A stretch of 29,311 nucleotides of DNA, taken from IMG/VR virus record IMGVR_UViG_3300049489_000601, positions 1 to 29,311 of that record; one strand, 5' to 3'. How positions within the stretch are numbered: the stretch's first letter is position 1; every line of letters starts with the position of its first letter. Positions 14,836 to 21,992 of the stretch are shown piece by piece. The notes beneath the pieces were generated by a model. It was not told the origin of the DNA. It did no database searches and worked only from the letters and a program-made list of their open reading frames with translations. Source of the DNA: a virus. Both the position numbers and the translations under genes were made by a program.

Positions 14836-15480
14836 TTACTCCGTGATTTGCGCGGCGAGCTTTGCAGCCTCGGCCGGCGTTTTATTTTGGGATAGGGCAT
14901 GCTTGTACGCAACATCGCGCCGCGCATCAAGCGTTTCGTCCTCAACCTTTCCGCCAACGCCGGTTGATTGACCAAGCGCGGAAAGCACCGGCAAGGTATC
15001 AACAACCGATTGCGCGGCCTTTGGATCGGTTAAGTATAGTTGCACAAACGTTTCGCGTTGCGCCGGAATCAAGCGGCGATTTGTTGCCGATAGCATAAAG
15101 CCATCAACCCATTTTTCCGCCTCGGCTTGTTTCACGGTTGCCGTTAACGCTTGCAATTTCGCCGCCTGTTCGTCCACAGTTTGCGAAAGTTTTTTTGCTT
15201 TTGCCTCGGCCTCGGCGGCCGCGCTTTGGCTCATTGCCACCGCTTGAGCGCCGGATTGTTTCATGGCCTCATAATCGCAAGCCAATTGCAATTTTGCCTT
15301 GAGCATTTCGATTAAATCGGCCTCGGTTGTATCGGCCGGAACCGTCATGATTTCCTTAACCGTATCGGCAAAGGTTTTGCCAGTTGGCACGGCCGGCGCC
15401 GGTTCGGTTGGCTCGAGGCCGCCGCCTGCATCCGGCGTTTCAATTTCAATTTCCGTTTCCGATGCTTTTGTTTTGGCCAT
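14836..15480 (-). CDS. Internal start: scaffold protein alone (Mu gpZ / lambda Nu3 type)
   Basis: Met166 of the protease gene is preceded by AAGGAA six bases upstream, one of the best ribosome binding sites in the window although it lies inside a gene. Translation from this ATG gives a 214-residue protein beginning MAKTKASETEIEIE. It contains only the acidic linker and the helical scaffold region (QLACDYEAMKQSGAQ and the following coiled coil). Mu gpI/Z and lambda C/Nu3 use the same nested arrangement. Confidence 0.75.
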   Translation of the reverse strand: MAKTKASETEIEIETPDAGGGLEPTEPAPAVPTGKTFADTVKEIMTVPADTTEADLIEMLKAKLQLACDYEAMKQSGAQAVAMSQSAAAEAEAKAKKLSQTVDEQAAKLQALTATVKQAEAEKWVDGFMLSATNRRLIPAQRETFVQLYLTDPKAAQSVVDTLPVLSALGQSTGVGGKVEDETLDARRDVAYKHALSQNKTPAEAAKLAAQITE

Positions 15481-15975
15481 GTTGTTTCCTTGGTTCGGCA
15501 TGTTAGCATTTGCAAAAAAATGTGCAAACGGGGTATTTCCTTGCGATAGGGCAAAGGCCGGCCGCAAGCTTTCGAGTTGCGGATCATTGACAAGCGCGGC
15601 GCCGGTAAACGTGAAACCCTGATTTTTGCCGGTTTCCTTATTCCGCCAAGTCTCGAAAAATTCCGGCGAAATGAACCGTTGCAATTGTTCCTTGACTGCC
15701 TTGCGGCCTTGTTTCGTCCATTGCACCAACGCCATGACAACCATGCGGCCTTTGCGCTCGGTTGGCATCATGGCTTTGATCCATCCGGCGGCATCGGTTC
15801 CGGCGTCATGCGTGCCGTACTTGATAGGCAAATCGCGAGCCTCGGCCGGCCGGTTGTAAAAATTCTCAACCCCTTGCAAAAGCGAATCACGGTTAAGGTC
15901 AATCCAACCAACGCCGTTTTGAAATGTCCGGCCCTCAATCGCCAATTCTATCAAGCCCTCATTTTCAATATCCAT
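14836..15975 (-). CDS. Prohead protease with C-terminal scaffold (Mu gpI-like)
   Basis: The 379-residue product joins a protease to a scaffold. Residues 1-145 match the Mu-I protease layout: VGWIDLNRDSLLQGVENFY, LPIKYGTHDAG with His56, AAGWIKAM, a Val-Gln-Trp-Thr segment, RFISPEFFE with candidate Ser103, and FTGAALVNDPQLESLRPA. The rest is charged, Ala/Glu/Lys rich and helical, fitting a scaffold. The protease would process the prohead and remove the scaffold. The start has GGGGG five bases upstream. An internal start at 15480 makes the scaffold alone. Confidence 0.85.
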   Translation of the reverse strand: MDIENEGLIELAIEGRTFQNGVGWIDLNRDSLLQGVENFYNRPAEARDLPIKYGTHDAGTDAAGWIKAMMPTERKGRMVVMALVQWTKQGRKAVKEQLQRFISPEFFETWRNKETGKNQGFTFTGAALVNDPQLESLRPAFALSQGNTPFAHFFANANMPNQGNNMAKTKASETEIEIETPDAGGGLEPTEPAPAVPTGKTFADTVKEIMTVPADTTEADLIEMLKAKLQLACDYEAMKQSGAQAVAMSQSAAAEAEAKAKKLSQTVDEQAAKLQALTATVKQAEAEKWVDGFMLSATNRRLIPAQRETFVQLYLTDPKAAQSVVDTLPVLSALGQSTGVGGKVEDETLDARRDVAYKHALSQNKTPAEAAKLAAQITE

Positions 15976-15987
15976 TTTTGCCCCCTG

Positions 15988-18042
15988 CTAAAATTCAAAA
16001 ACATGTATGCAACGGCATCGGCTCGCGCCATCGCATTGCGGATTTGGCGCGGCCGGCAATCCATCGAGCACCTCGGCGCCATCAACCTCGGCGCAATTAT
16101 CGCATGTGTTGGAATCCATCACAGCGGAATAGAACGTTTTTTTAACCTCGAGCTCGGCCGCCGCATCGGCGCGCCCTACTTGATACGCCGTTGGCGGCAA
16201 AGTTGCGGCCAAATCATTGATTAACGCCGCCGCGCGTTGGCCGTATGCTTGCACCAAAGCGCCGGCAATGTCCTCAGGATCAACTGCCAAATTGCCAATC
16301 AGGGTTAACCCCGTTGTTGTGATAGCATCGGCCGCCGCATTGGCGATATTTTCGGCGCGTTGCTCGATCAAAGCCTTAATTGCCGCTTGCCGTTGTTTGG
16401 TTAGACGGTTAAGGCCGCTATCAAATTGAACCGCGCGCTTTCGGATTGTATCGCCGGTTTGTTTTTTATACTCGGCATATACATCAACGGCGCCGCGCTC
16501 AATGAGCCGGTTAACAATGCCGAGCATTGCCGTTTTTAATTCTGGAATATAGCGCGCCTTAATTTTGCGGATTTCGGCGGCATCGCCTTTTTCAATGATC
16601 GGCAAAGCCCATGCAATATAGGTTGCGCCGGCGCGGTTCAATGTTTCCATGAGGCGCTTGCGCAAATCCTCGCGCCCCTCATCCAAATCGGCCGTGATCG
16701 CCTCAAACTCAACCAGCGTTTCCAAGGCCGTTAACGCTCGGCGCTCGGCCTTTGGCTTTCCTTGAGCAAGCCCATGAGGTTTGCCGCATCCGCACGCCGC
16801 CGGCTTGCCTTGGCGCATTTCCGTTTTTGGCTCGCCGCCGGTTGTGCCGGCGGCCTCAAAATCGGTTAATCCGGCGTAACGTTTCAAAATAGACCAATCG
16901 GCGGCATTGAAAAATCCGGCCGGCAATATTGTTGAAAGTTGCGCAATAAATGCGCCGGCTTGCTCGGCGGAAACCTTGTTAATGCCGGAAACCGTAACGG
17001 TTGGCATGTTGGCCGCATCGGCATCCAAAAAATTCATGCGAGTCAATCTGTGCGCGCGTTGTTGCGTGAAAATTCCGGCCATATATTGCGCCTTGGAATT
17101 AACAAAAGCATAAAAACGTTCTACCAATTCCCGCACCAACTCGGCCGCGCCGCCCAATGAACCGGCCTGAAACGTCATGAATTGTGCCAACATCGCTTGC
17201 GCGATTTCCTTGTTAAATGAATCAACCTTTATTTCGGCGTTGTACGGTTGGCCGGTTGCCTGCAAAACGCCAATTTCCGCAATGTTGTTTTGCTTGCCGC
17301 GCACAATAAAGGTATTGGCGCCGGAACCGAAACGCCGGCCGAGCTCATTGGCCGCATCAAAATCCGGCTTGGTTGCATTGCTCGCCATGTTAATATCTAG
17401 CGTGCCATTGGCCCAACGTTGCGCGCCGAAAATATCCTGCAAACGATGCTCGTTTTTAAGTTTCCATCCGGCATAGGCGCCTCGATACAGGCTCACACCC
17501 TCAAGGTTTTGCATCATTTCGGAATCATTGACCAAAAAAACCATTGATTCCGGCGTCAAAGTTCCGAGGCCGTTAACGCTTGACTGTTCAATGCTTGCGA
17601 GTTTGTTGGATTTGTCGCGCGTGTATCGAATAAACGTATGCGGTTGGCGCGGTTGCACGTCATCAACAATTGCAATGCGCTCGCGCCCGCCGATGTTTGT
17701 TACAATCGGCATCCAAACTTGCTCAAATGCATAGCTGCCATATTGCAAGTATAGGCAAGCGGCGCGCAAAAAATCGTTTTGGTTGTGCGCAAACCATTTG
17801 GCAACAAATTCGTTTTGTTCCGGCGTGCCACCCTCAATTTGCCATGTTGCGCCCTCAATGGTAGAGCGTAGCATTTCAAACAAGCCGGAAACTTGCGCAT
17901 CCGTGCTCATCATGTCGAAAATCGGATACTTGCGCGAGCCGATTAAATCACGGTTGAGCTCCTTGCCGAGCGCATTGGTGCCGCTTTCGTTGTACCGTGT
18001 AACGCCTTTCGCATGCCTTTCGGTTTTCGCCATGCCGCGCAT
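15988..18042 (-). CDS. Portal protein fused to a MuF-like minor head domain
   Basis: The product has 684 residues. The first 400 or so form a DUF935/Mu gp29-type portal, with STDAQVSGLFEMLRSTIEGATWQIE near the start and later DSFNKEIAQAMLAQFMTF. A Cys/Lys-rich linker follows (about 415-435, CGCGKPHG). The last 230 residues resemble the Mu gpF head morphogenesis domain, ending SAVMDSNTCDNCAEVDGAEV...CDGASRCRCIHVFEF. In Mu the two parts are separate genes. The portal forms the DNA entry ring; MuF domains enter the head with the genome. Met4 is an alternative start. The ribosome binding site is weak. Confidence 0.85.
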   Translation of the reverse strand: MRGMAKTERHAKGVTRYNESGTNALGKELNRDLIGSRKYPIFDMMSTDAQVSGLFEMLRSTIEGATWQIEGGTPEQNEFVAKWFAHNQNDFLRAACLYLQYGSYAFEQVWMPIVTNIGGRERIAIVDDVQPRQPHTFIRYTRDKSNKLASIEQSSVNGLGTLTPESMVFLVNDSEMMQNLEGVSLYRGAYAGWKLKNEHRLQDIFGAQRWANGTLDINMASNATKPDFDAANELGRRFGSGANTFIVRGKQNNIAEIGVLQATGQPYNAEIKVDSFNKEIAQAMLAQFMTFQAGSLGGAAELVRELVERFYAFVNSKAQYMAGIFTQQRAHRLTRMNFLDADAANMPTVTVSGINKVSAEQAGAFIAQLSTILPAGFFNAADWSILKRYAGLTDFEAAGTTGGEPKTEMRQGKPAACGCGKPHGLAQGKPKAERRALTALETLVEFEAITADLDEGREDLRKRLMETLNRAGATYIAWALPIIEKGDAAEIRKIKARYIPELKTAMLGIVNRLIERGAVDVYAEYKKQTGDTIRKRAVQFDSGLNRLTKQRQAAIKALIEQRAENIANAAADAITTTGLTLIGNLAVDPEDIAGALVQAYGQRAAALINDLAATLPPTAYQVGRADAAAELEVKKTFYSAVMDSNTCDNCAEVDGAEVLDGLPAAPNPQCDGASRCRCIHVFEF

Positions 18043-18075
18043 GTTAGCATGGGCAAATCCAACCGCGCCATGGGC

Positions 18076-19671
18076 CTAAAATCCAAACCCGCCGGCGTTG
18101 CGGCCGCCGGCAACCATGATTGTTTCCGCCTTGTATCCTATCGCGCCGCTTGAATAAGCCATGGCAACGGCATCGGCCAAATTCGGCGAGCGCCCAAGGC
18201 GCGCACGGATCAATTTTTTGTCCTCGAGTTGGATGCGGCCGTTTCGATCAGAATAGCGCACGGCGGCGAGCTCATCGGCGAGCATTTGAACCTCGCGCGT
18301 ATCAACTGGCAACGCTATCGCAATGGAACCAATGCGGAACATTTCGCGCAATTGCCAATACAATTGCGCCCTCAAGTTGGCGAACATGGGGTCATCGGCC
18401 GAGCTACCAAAATTGCACGGCGCCGCATTGTGGCCCCGTTGTATCAGTTGCGCGAGCGCGCCGGAACCAACGCCGATGGAATCAACGTACACCATGCCGG
18501 TTTTGGTTTGCAGTGCCACCGCCGCCAAATCGGCCGCGCGGTTAACGTCTATCCTATCGCCAACGGTTTGAACCTCGGCCAAATCGTATAGGATAGAACC
18601 GCGCCGGCTTGCCAGTGCATGAGGATCGCCACCATCGCCAACATCCAAGCCATGCGCCCAATCCCAACGCGCCGCCGCCGCATCAAGCTCGGCGCGCCGA
18701 TCCTGATACAACGCGCACGCAGCAAAAACCCATGAGCGTGGTATTAATCCATCCGTGCCATCGGCCGGAAACTCGGCACAAACCCGCGCTTGCCAATATC
18801 CTGATTGCTCGCCATACTTGGCGCGCGTGCGCTCAATCCATGCAACCGTAACCGCGCCGGCGATGCTATCGCGCGGCAATGTTTCCGGCCAATCGGCTTG
18901 CGGCAAAATTGCGCCATCCGGCGCCGTTATCAATTCGGCGATTTCCGGCCGCAACCTGTATTGGTTATCGGTTCCGCGCGTGTATGCCCATGAAACGTTT
19001 GGATGCGAAAATGCATGTATTTTGATCGCCTCGCCGCCTTGGCAATCCTTAAAAAATGCCGTGCCTGAAAACGTTGGATTGCCAATTTTCAATGAGCGAT
19101 TGTTTGCGCCGGTCAAACAGGATTTAAATGCATTGTCTATGCTTTCGGAAATGCCGTTTGCCTCATCCTGTATTGCGAGCAAGCGGTCTTCATGTATGCC
19201 CTGAAATGCCGTTTCGTCCGTATCCTTGGCGCTCAAGCCATAGGCCATGGCGGAATCAGTTAGCTTAAGCTGTAACGTATCGCAAGCGCCGTACAATGCG
19301 CCGTTGTTCCTGTGAAATTTGTTAATTTCGCGCCAAAGTAATCGTTTTACTTGCCGCCAAGTTGGCGCGGTTGTGATACAAAGGCCGCCAACGGCATAAA
19401 CCCACCAAAGCACAAGGCACGCCGCAATGAATGTTTTGCCTTGGCCGTTGGCCGCTTGTACGTTGGTTTCGGCTCTATCGCGCACGCTAACCAAAATGCG
19501 TTCCTGCTCATCGGTTAGCGTGGAAACCTTTAAAATTTCCTTGACAAATCCAACGGGGTTTTTGGCGTAACTGTGAAACGGCGCGGAATTGCCGCGCCGG
19601 CGCCGGTTCAATTCAAGCGCCGCCGCCGCCTGTATCTTTAATTGTTCCGGCGTGCGGTATTGCGTTTGCAT
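18076..19671 (-). CDS. terL: Terminase large subunit
   Basis: This 531-residue ATPase/nuclease pumps and cuts the genome. The ATPase half has Walker A AANGQGKT (Lys79, Thr80), Walker B LLAIQDEA (Asp169, Glu170) and a coupling-type KIGNPT at 195-200. The nuclease half has RNase H-like acidic residues in HGLDVGDGGDP (Asp343, Asp349), VYVDSIG (Asp397) and SPNLADA (Asp500). It starts inside the terS gene with AGGG nine bases before the ATG and overlaps it by 59 bases. The packaging type (cos or headful) cannot be judged by eye; the permuted ends suggest headful packaging. Confidence 0.95.
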   Translation of the reverse strand: MQTQYRTPEQLKIQAAAALELNRRRRGNSAPFHSYAKNPVGFVKEILKVSTLTDEQERILVSVRDRAETNVQAANGQGKTFIAACLVLWWVYAVGGLCITTAPTWRQVKRLLWREINKFHRNNGALYGACDTLQLKLTDSAMAYGLSAKDTDETAFQGIHEDRLLAIQDEANGISESIDNAFKSCLTGANNRSLKIGNPTFSGTAFFKDCQGGEAIKIHAFSHPNVSWAYTRGTDNQYRLRPEIAELITAPDGAILPQADWPETLPRDSIAGAVTVAWIERTRAKYGEQSGYWQARVCAEFPADGTDGLIPRSWVFAACALYQDRRAELDAAAARWDWAHGLDVGDGGDPHALASRRGSILYDLAEVQTVGDRIDVNRAADLAAVALQTKTGMVYVDSIGVGSGALAQLIQRGHNAAPCNFGSSADDPMFANLRAQLYWQLREMFRIGSIAIALPVDTREVQMLADELAAVRYSDRNGRIQLEDKKLIRARLGRSPNLADAVAMAYSSGAIGYKAETIMVAGGRNAGGFGF

Positions 19672-20194
19672 TTGTTCTATCCCTTAAAATTGCATCTATG
19701 CTTTCGCCTTGAGCAAGCCGGATTAATTCGGCATCCGTCCATGTGCCGAGGTCTAAATTGCCATTGATCGCAACGGCCTTGCCATAGCCTCGAGCCTTGC
19801 CATGCGCGTCAAGTATATATTTGGCCGCATTGACGCGCGCGCCGGCTGTAAATCTATCACGGCCGCGCACCAACGCCAAAAGCGCGCTTTCGCTTTCGTC
19901 AATCAGGATTTCGCGCGCCTCGGTTGCGGCATCGGCGCAAACCTCATGCATGGCGATATACTTGCGCACGGTTGCCGGCGTGCAACCTAGAATTGCCGCC
20001 GCATCGGTTACATTGGCCGAAACCATGATTGCCTCGGCAACGTTTTCAGGATTGAGCATGCCGCGCGGCGGCGCCGGCGGCGTTTCCGGCTCGTTTGGCG
20101 CAATCGGATCGGCCGGCGGTATGCTTGCCGGCGTTTCCGCGCCGGATGCCTTGGCGGCCTTGCGCTTGCCTTTTGGCGTGGTATGCTTTGCCAT
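19613..20194 (-). CDS. terS: Terminase small subunit
   Basis: This 193-residue protein probably recognises the packaging start site and hands DNA to TerL. It has a Lys/Pro/Ala-rich disordered N-terminus (1-45) and a helix-turn-helix (NVTDAAAILGCTPATVRKYIAMH, about 61-83). A helical oligomerisation region follows (EILIDESESALLALVRGRDRFTAGARVNAAKYILDAHGKARGYG). Position directly before terL, with a 59-base overlap, supports the call. AGG lies eight bases before the ATG. Confidence 0.85.
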   Translation of the reverse strand: MAKHTTPKGKRKAAKASGAETPASIPPADPIAPNEPETPPAPPRGMLNPENVAEAIMVSANVTDAAAILGCTPATVRKYIAMHEVCADAATEAREILIDESESALLALVRGRDRFTAGARVNAAKYILDAHGKARGYGKAVAINGNLDLGTWTDAELIRLAQGESIDAILRDRTNANAIPHAGTIKDTGGGGA

Positions 20195-20197
20195 TGT

Positions 20198-20491
20198 TTA
20201 ACCTGCTACATCATGGCCGCAATCGGCGGAACCGTCAAGCGCGGCCGGAACCTCGGCGGCCGGCGGCGCAATCTGAATTGCCGGAAACTCATGCACGCCA
20301 ACGGCGGTTTCAATCCGTACCATGCCGGCGGCAACCGGCCGGCGCGGATCGGCGGCAATTGGCAACTCGAGGCCAAGCCAACGCGCTAGCATTTTAACGG
20401 CGGTTTCCGGCGCAACGGCCTCGGCGGCAACGCCATCGCAATTAACCCATGCCTCGCCATTGTCAAAAACAACAACGCCAAATGATTTCAT
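20198..20491 (-). CDS. Hypothetical small protein before terS
   Basis: The product has 97 residues. The start is set at the ATG at 20491 (MKSFGVVVFDNGEAW), which forms ATGA with the stop of the gene upstream and has AAGGAA five bases before it. A longer frame to 20572 lies inside that gene and is rejected. No family is recognised. The sequence begins with beta-prone residues and has an Ala/Pro-rich C-terminal half. Confidence 0.65.
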   Translation of the reverse strand: MKSFGVVVFDNGEAWVNCDGVAAEAVAPETAVKMLARWLGLELPIAADPRRPVAAGMVRIETAVGVHEFPAIQIAPPAAEVPAALDGSADCGHDVAG

Positions 20492-20709
20492 GGCTTTCCT
20501 TGCAATGGCCGGATTGTTCCGGCGGTTATGTTGCCAGAATTGGCGCCGTAAAACTTGCCATTTGACAACCAAAAAACGAAAACCTCAATGCGCATGATTT
20601 TCACGGTTTCCGGCTTTCCGTTTGGCGCCTTGCGATATTCTACGGCATCGCCAACCTTAAGCGATGCGAGCCAAGCGCGGCGCGCCTCGGCCTTATTGGC
20701 CGGCGGCAT
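20488..20709 (-). CDS. Hypothetical small protein
   Basis: The product has 73 residues. After a helical start it has a beta-rich centre (KVGDAVEYRKAPNGKPETVKIMRIEVFVFWLSNGKFYG) that looks like a small SH3-like or barrel fold; this is a visual guess. It overlaps the HTH gene by 17 bases and is linked by ATGA to the following gene. It shares a transcript with the terminase genes. No function is recognised. Confidence 0.6.
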   Translation of the reverse strand: MPPANKAEARRAWLASLKVGDAVEYRKAPNGKPETVKIMRIEVFVFWLSNGKFYGANSGNITAGTIRPLQGKP

Positions 20710-20893
20710 CGTTCATGAGTTGTTCCAAGGCTTGCAACGCTGCCATGGGCTTGGCGCCAATCGCTCGCGCGCCGCGCGCAATGCAAAAAAAATGCGTATG
20801 CGAAACGCCGAGGCGCTCGGCAAGTTCCGTTTTGGAAATGTGCAAGCGTTTTGCCAGCACAGAAAACTTGCGTTTGTATTTTGGATGCCTCAT
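20693..20893 (-). CDS. Small helix-turn-helix DNA-binding protein
   Basis: The product has 66 residues starting at MRHPKYKRKF. The core HISKTELAERLGVSHTHFFCIARGARAIGAKPMAALQALEQLM reads as a Cro/CI-type helix-turn-helix with the turn at LGVSHTH. It is almost all DNA-binding domain and could be a Cro-like regulator. The ATG forms ATGA with the preceding gene. A -10-like TACAAT ends eight bases before the start codon, so a near-leaderless message is possible. A longer frame to 21049 lies in the other gene and is rejected. Confidence 0.72.
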   Translation of the reverse strand: MRHPKYKRKFSVLAKRLHISKTELAERLGVSHTHFFCIARGARAIGAKPMAALQALEQLMNDAAGQ

Positions 20894-21171
20894 GACGTTG
20901 ATTGTATCACGGTTGCCAATTCGATTGCCACAAACCGCCAAGCGGTTGCGCGCCCCTGTATCAATGTTATTTTCGCGCGAGGGTACATGCGCCGTGCCTC
21001 GGCCAAGGCGCCAAGCGCGCAATTGGCATGTAGCCAACCTTGGAAACAAAAATCATGAGGCGGCGCAACGTTTGGCGCGCTGCGTGGTCTGCCGGCGGCC
21101 GCCTCATGTACTGTACTTTCCATCGGCCAAATTAAAGCGCGCCGGCGGCGCAATGTCCAACCGGCGCGCAT
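20890..21171 (-). CDS. Hypothetical protein
   Basis: The product has 93 residues from the ATG at 21171, four bases after the stop of the membrane protein gene. An earlier ATG at 21240 would overlap that gene by 65 bases. The N-terminal part is Arg/Ala rich. The C-terminal part, FCFQGWLHANCALGALAEARRMYPRAKITLIQGRATAWRFVAIEL, looks like a folded alpha/beta unit. The gene is linked to the HTH gene by ATGA. No family is recognised, and the ribosome binding site is weak. Confidence 0.5.
   Translation of the reverse strand: MRAGWTLRRRRALIWPMESTVHEAAAGRPRSAPNVAPPHDFCFQGWLHANCALGALAEARRMYPRAKITLIQGRATAWRFVAIELATVIQSTS
20901..20930 (-). promoter_or_regulatory. Candidate leftward promoter with shared early motif
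   Basis: On the minus strand TACAAT (20906-20901) is preceded after 18 bases by TGGCAA (20930-20925). The core ATTGTATCACGG on the plus strand is also found at 23366, 25106 and 27441. Here it lies in the 3' end of a coding region, directly before the HTH gene, so it may owe part of its sequence to coding. Confidence 0.5.
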
Positions 21172-21175
21172 AGGA

Positions 21176-21481
21176 TCAAATAACCGCGCAACCGTTAAGG
21201 CTTGAGCTTTGGCCGCATCGCTCGAGCAAATATGCCCCAATCACGCGCACGGTTTCCGATGCCCATGCAGTGTCATAGCTCGCAATAGAGACAACCGGCG
21301 GCGTGCCTTGCTTGGTTGAGGTTATGCGCACAATATGCGGAATTGCCGGCGCCTCAACCGTCCATGCGGCGGCGTCTATTTGCCACAGGGCAAAAGCCCA
21401 TGCCAAATAAACCAACAACGCCGGAATTGCCAAGGCCGCAACCAATAGGCCAACGGCATCGCCTTTGGGTTTGTTGCTCAT
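21176..21481 (-). CDS. Small membrane protein with soluble C-terminal part
   Basis: The product has 101 residues starting MSNKPKGDAVG. GAGGG lies seven bases before the ATG, and the start forms ATGA with the 48-residue gene upstream. One membrane segment (about 11-32, LLVAALAIPALLVYLAWAFALW) is followed by a roughly 65-residue soluble part with beta-prone residues and two Cys near the end (RCGQSSSLNGC). A longer frame to 21721 lies in other genes and is rejected. Its place among early genes makes a lysis role unlikely. Confidence 0.65.
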   Translation of the reverse strand: MSNKPKGDAVGLLVAALAIPALLVYLAWAFALWQIDAAAWTVEAPAIPHIVRITSTKQGTPPVVSIASYDTAWASETVRVIGAYLLERCGQSSSLNGCAVI

Positions 21482-21624
21482 TGCCAACCCTCGCATGCGG
21501 CCGATATTGCCGCCGCCAAAATGAATACCACGCAAGGCGCCGGCGATGCTAGCAACCCGAAAATTGCCATGACGCCAAAGCCGGAACCGATCAAGCCGAG
21601 GCCGATGGTTAACGCGCGGCTCAT
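21478..21624 (-). CDS. 48-residue small membrane protein
   Basis: This short gene joins its neighbours at both ends by ATGA: its start overlaps the stop at 21621 and its stop overlaps the start at 21481. The peptide MSRALTIGLGLIGSGFGVMAIF continues through a Pro-containing turn into a second hydrophobic stretch (CVVFILAAAISAAC), giving a hairpin of two membrane helices. The exact double coupling is the main evidence that it is translated. The function is unknown. Confidence 0.6.
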   Translation of the reverse strand: MSRALTIGLGLIGSGFGVMAIFGLLASPAPCVVFILAAAISAACEGWQ

Positions 21625-21992
21625 GGTTGGCCTGCTTTGGCTTGCGCGCGCACATGCTCGGCGTATGCCTTGGCGCGTGCGCCAATATCGTTAAGGCTCG
21701 AGCGCTCAAACGGGCTTTCAAGTTTTACGGAATCAAAAGCGCGTGCCAACTCCTCGCCGCCATCCGCAATACATTTGGCGTAAAATGCGCCAAAATCGCC
21801 GCCGGTTTTTTCAATAAACCAATCAGCCAAACCGCCAAACATAAAAAACGGAACATCATTTTCGCCGGTTCCGCCAATTTCCTTAAGGCTGTATTTACCT
21901 TGGCCTATCAACGTACAAACAACGGCGGCAACGGCAACGCTTTCGCTTTCCATTGTATACGGATCGGATGGATTAACAATTTCAAATTTCAT
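21621..21992 (-). CDS. Hypothetical phage protein
   Basis: The 123-residue product begins MKFEIVNPSDPYTMESESVAVAAV, followed by LIGQGKYSLKEI and DVPFFMFGGLADWFIEKTGG. I believe similar soluble alpha/beta proteins occur in other phage early regions without a known role, but I cannot search. It is coupled to both neighbours by ATGA-type overlaps. Confidence 0.7.
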   Translation of the reverse strand: MKFEIVNPSDPYTMESESVAVAAVVCTLIGQGKYSLKEIGGTGENDVPFFMFGGLADWFIEKTGGDFGAFYAKCIADGGEELARAFDSVKLESPFERSSLNDIGARAKAYAEHVRAQAKAGQP

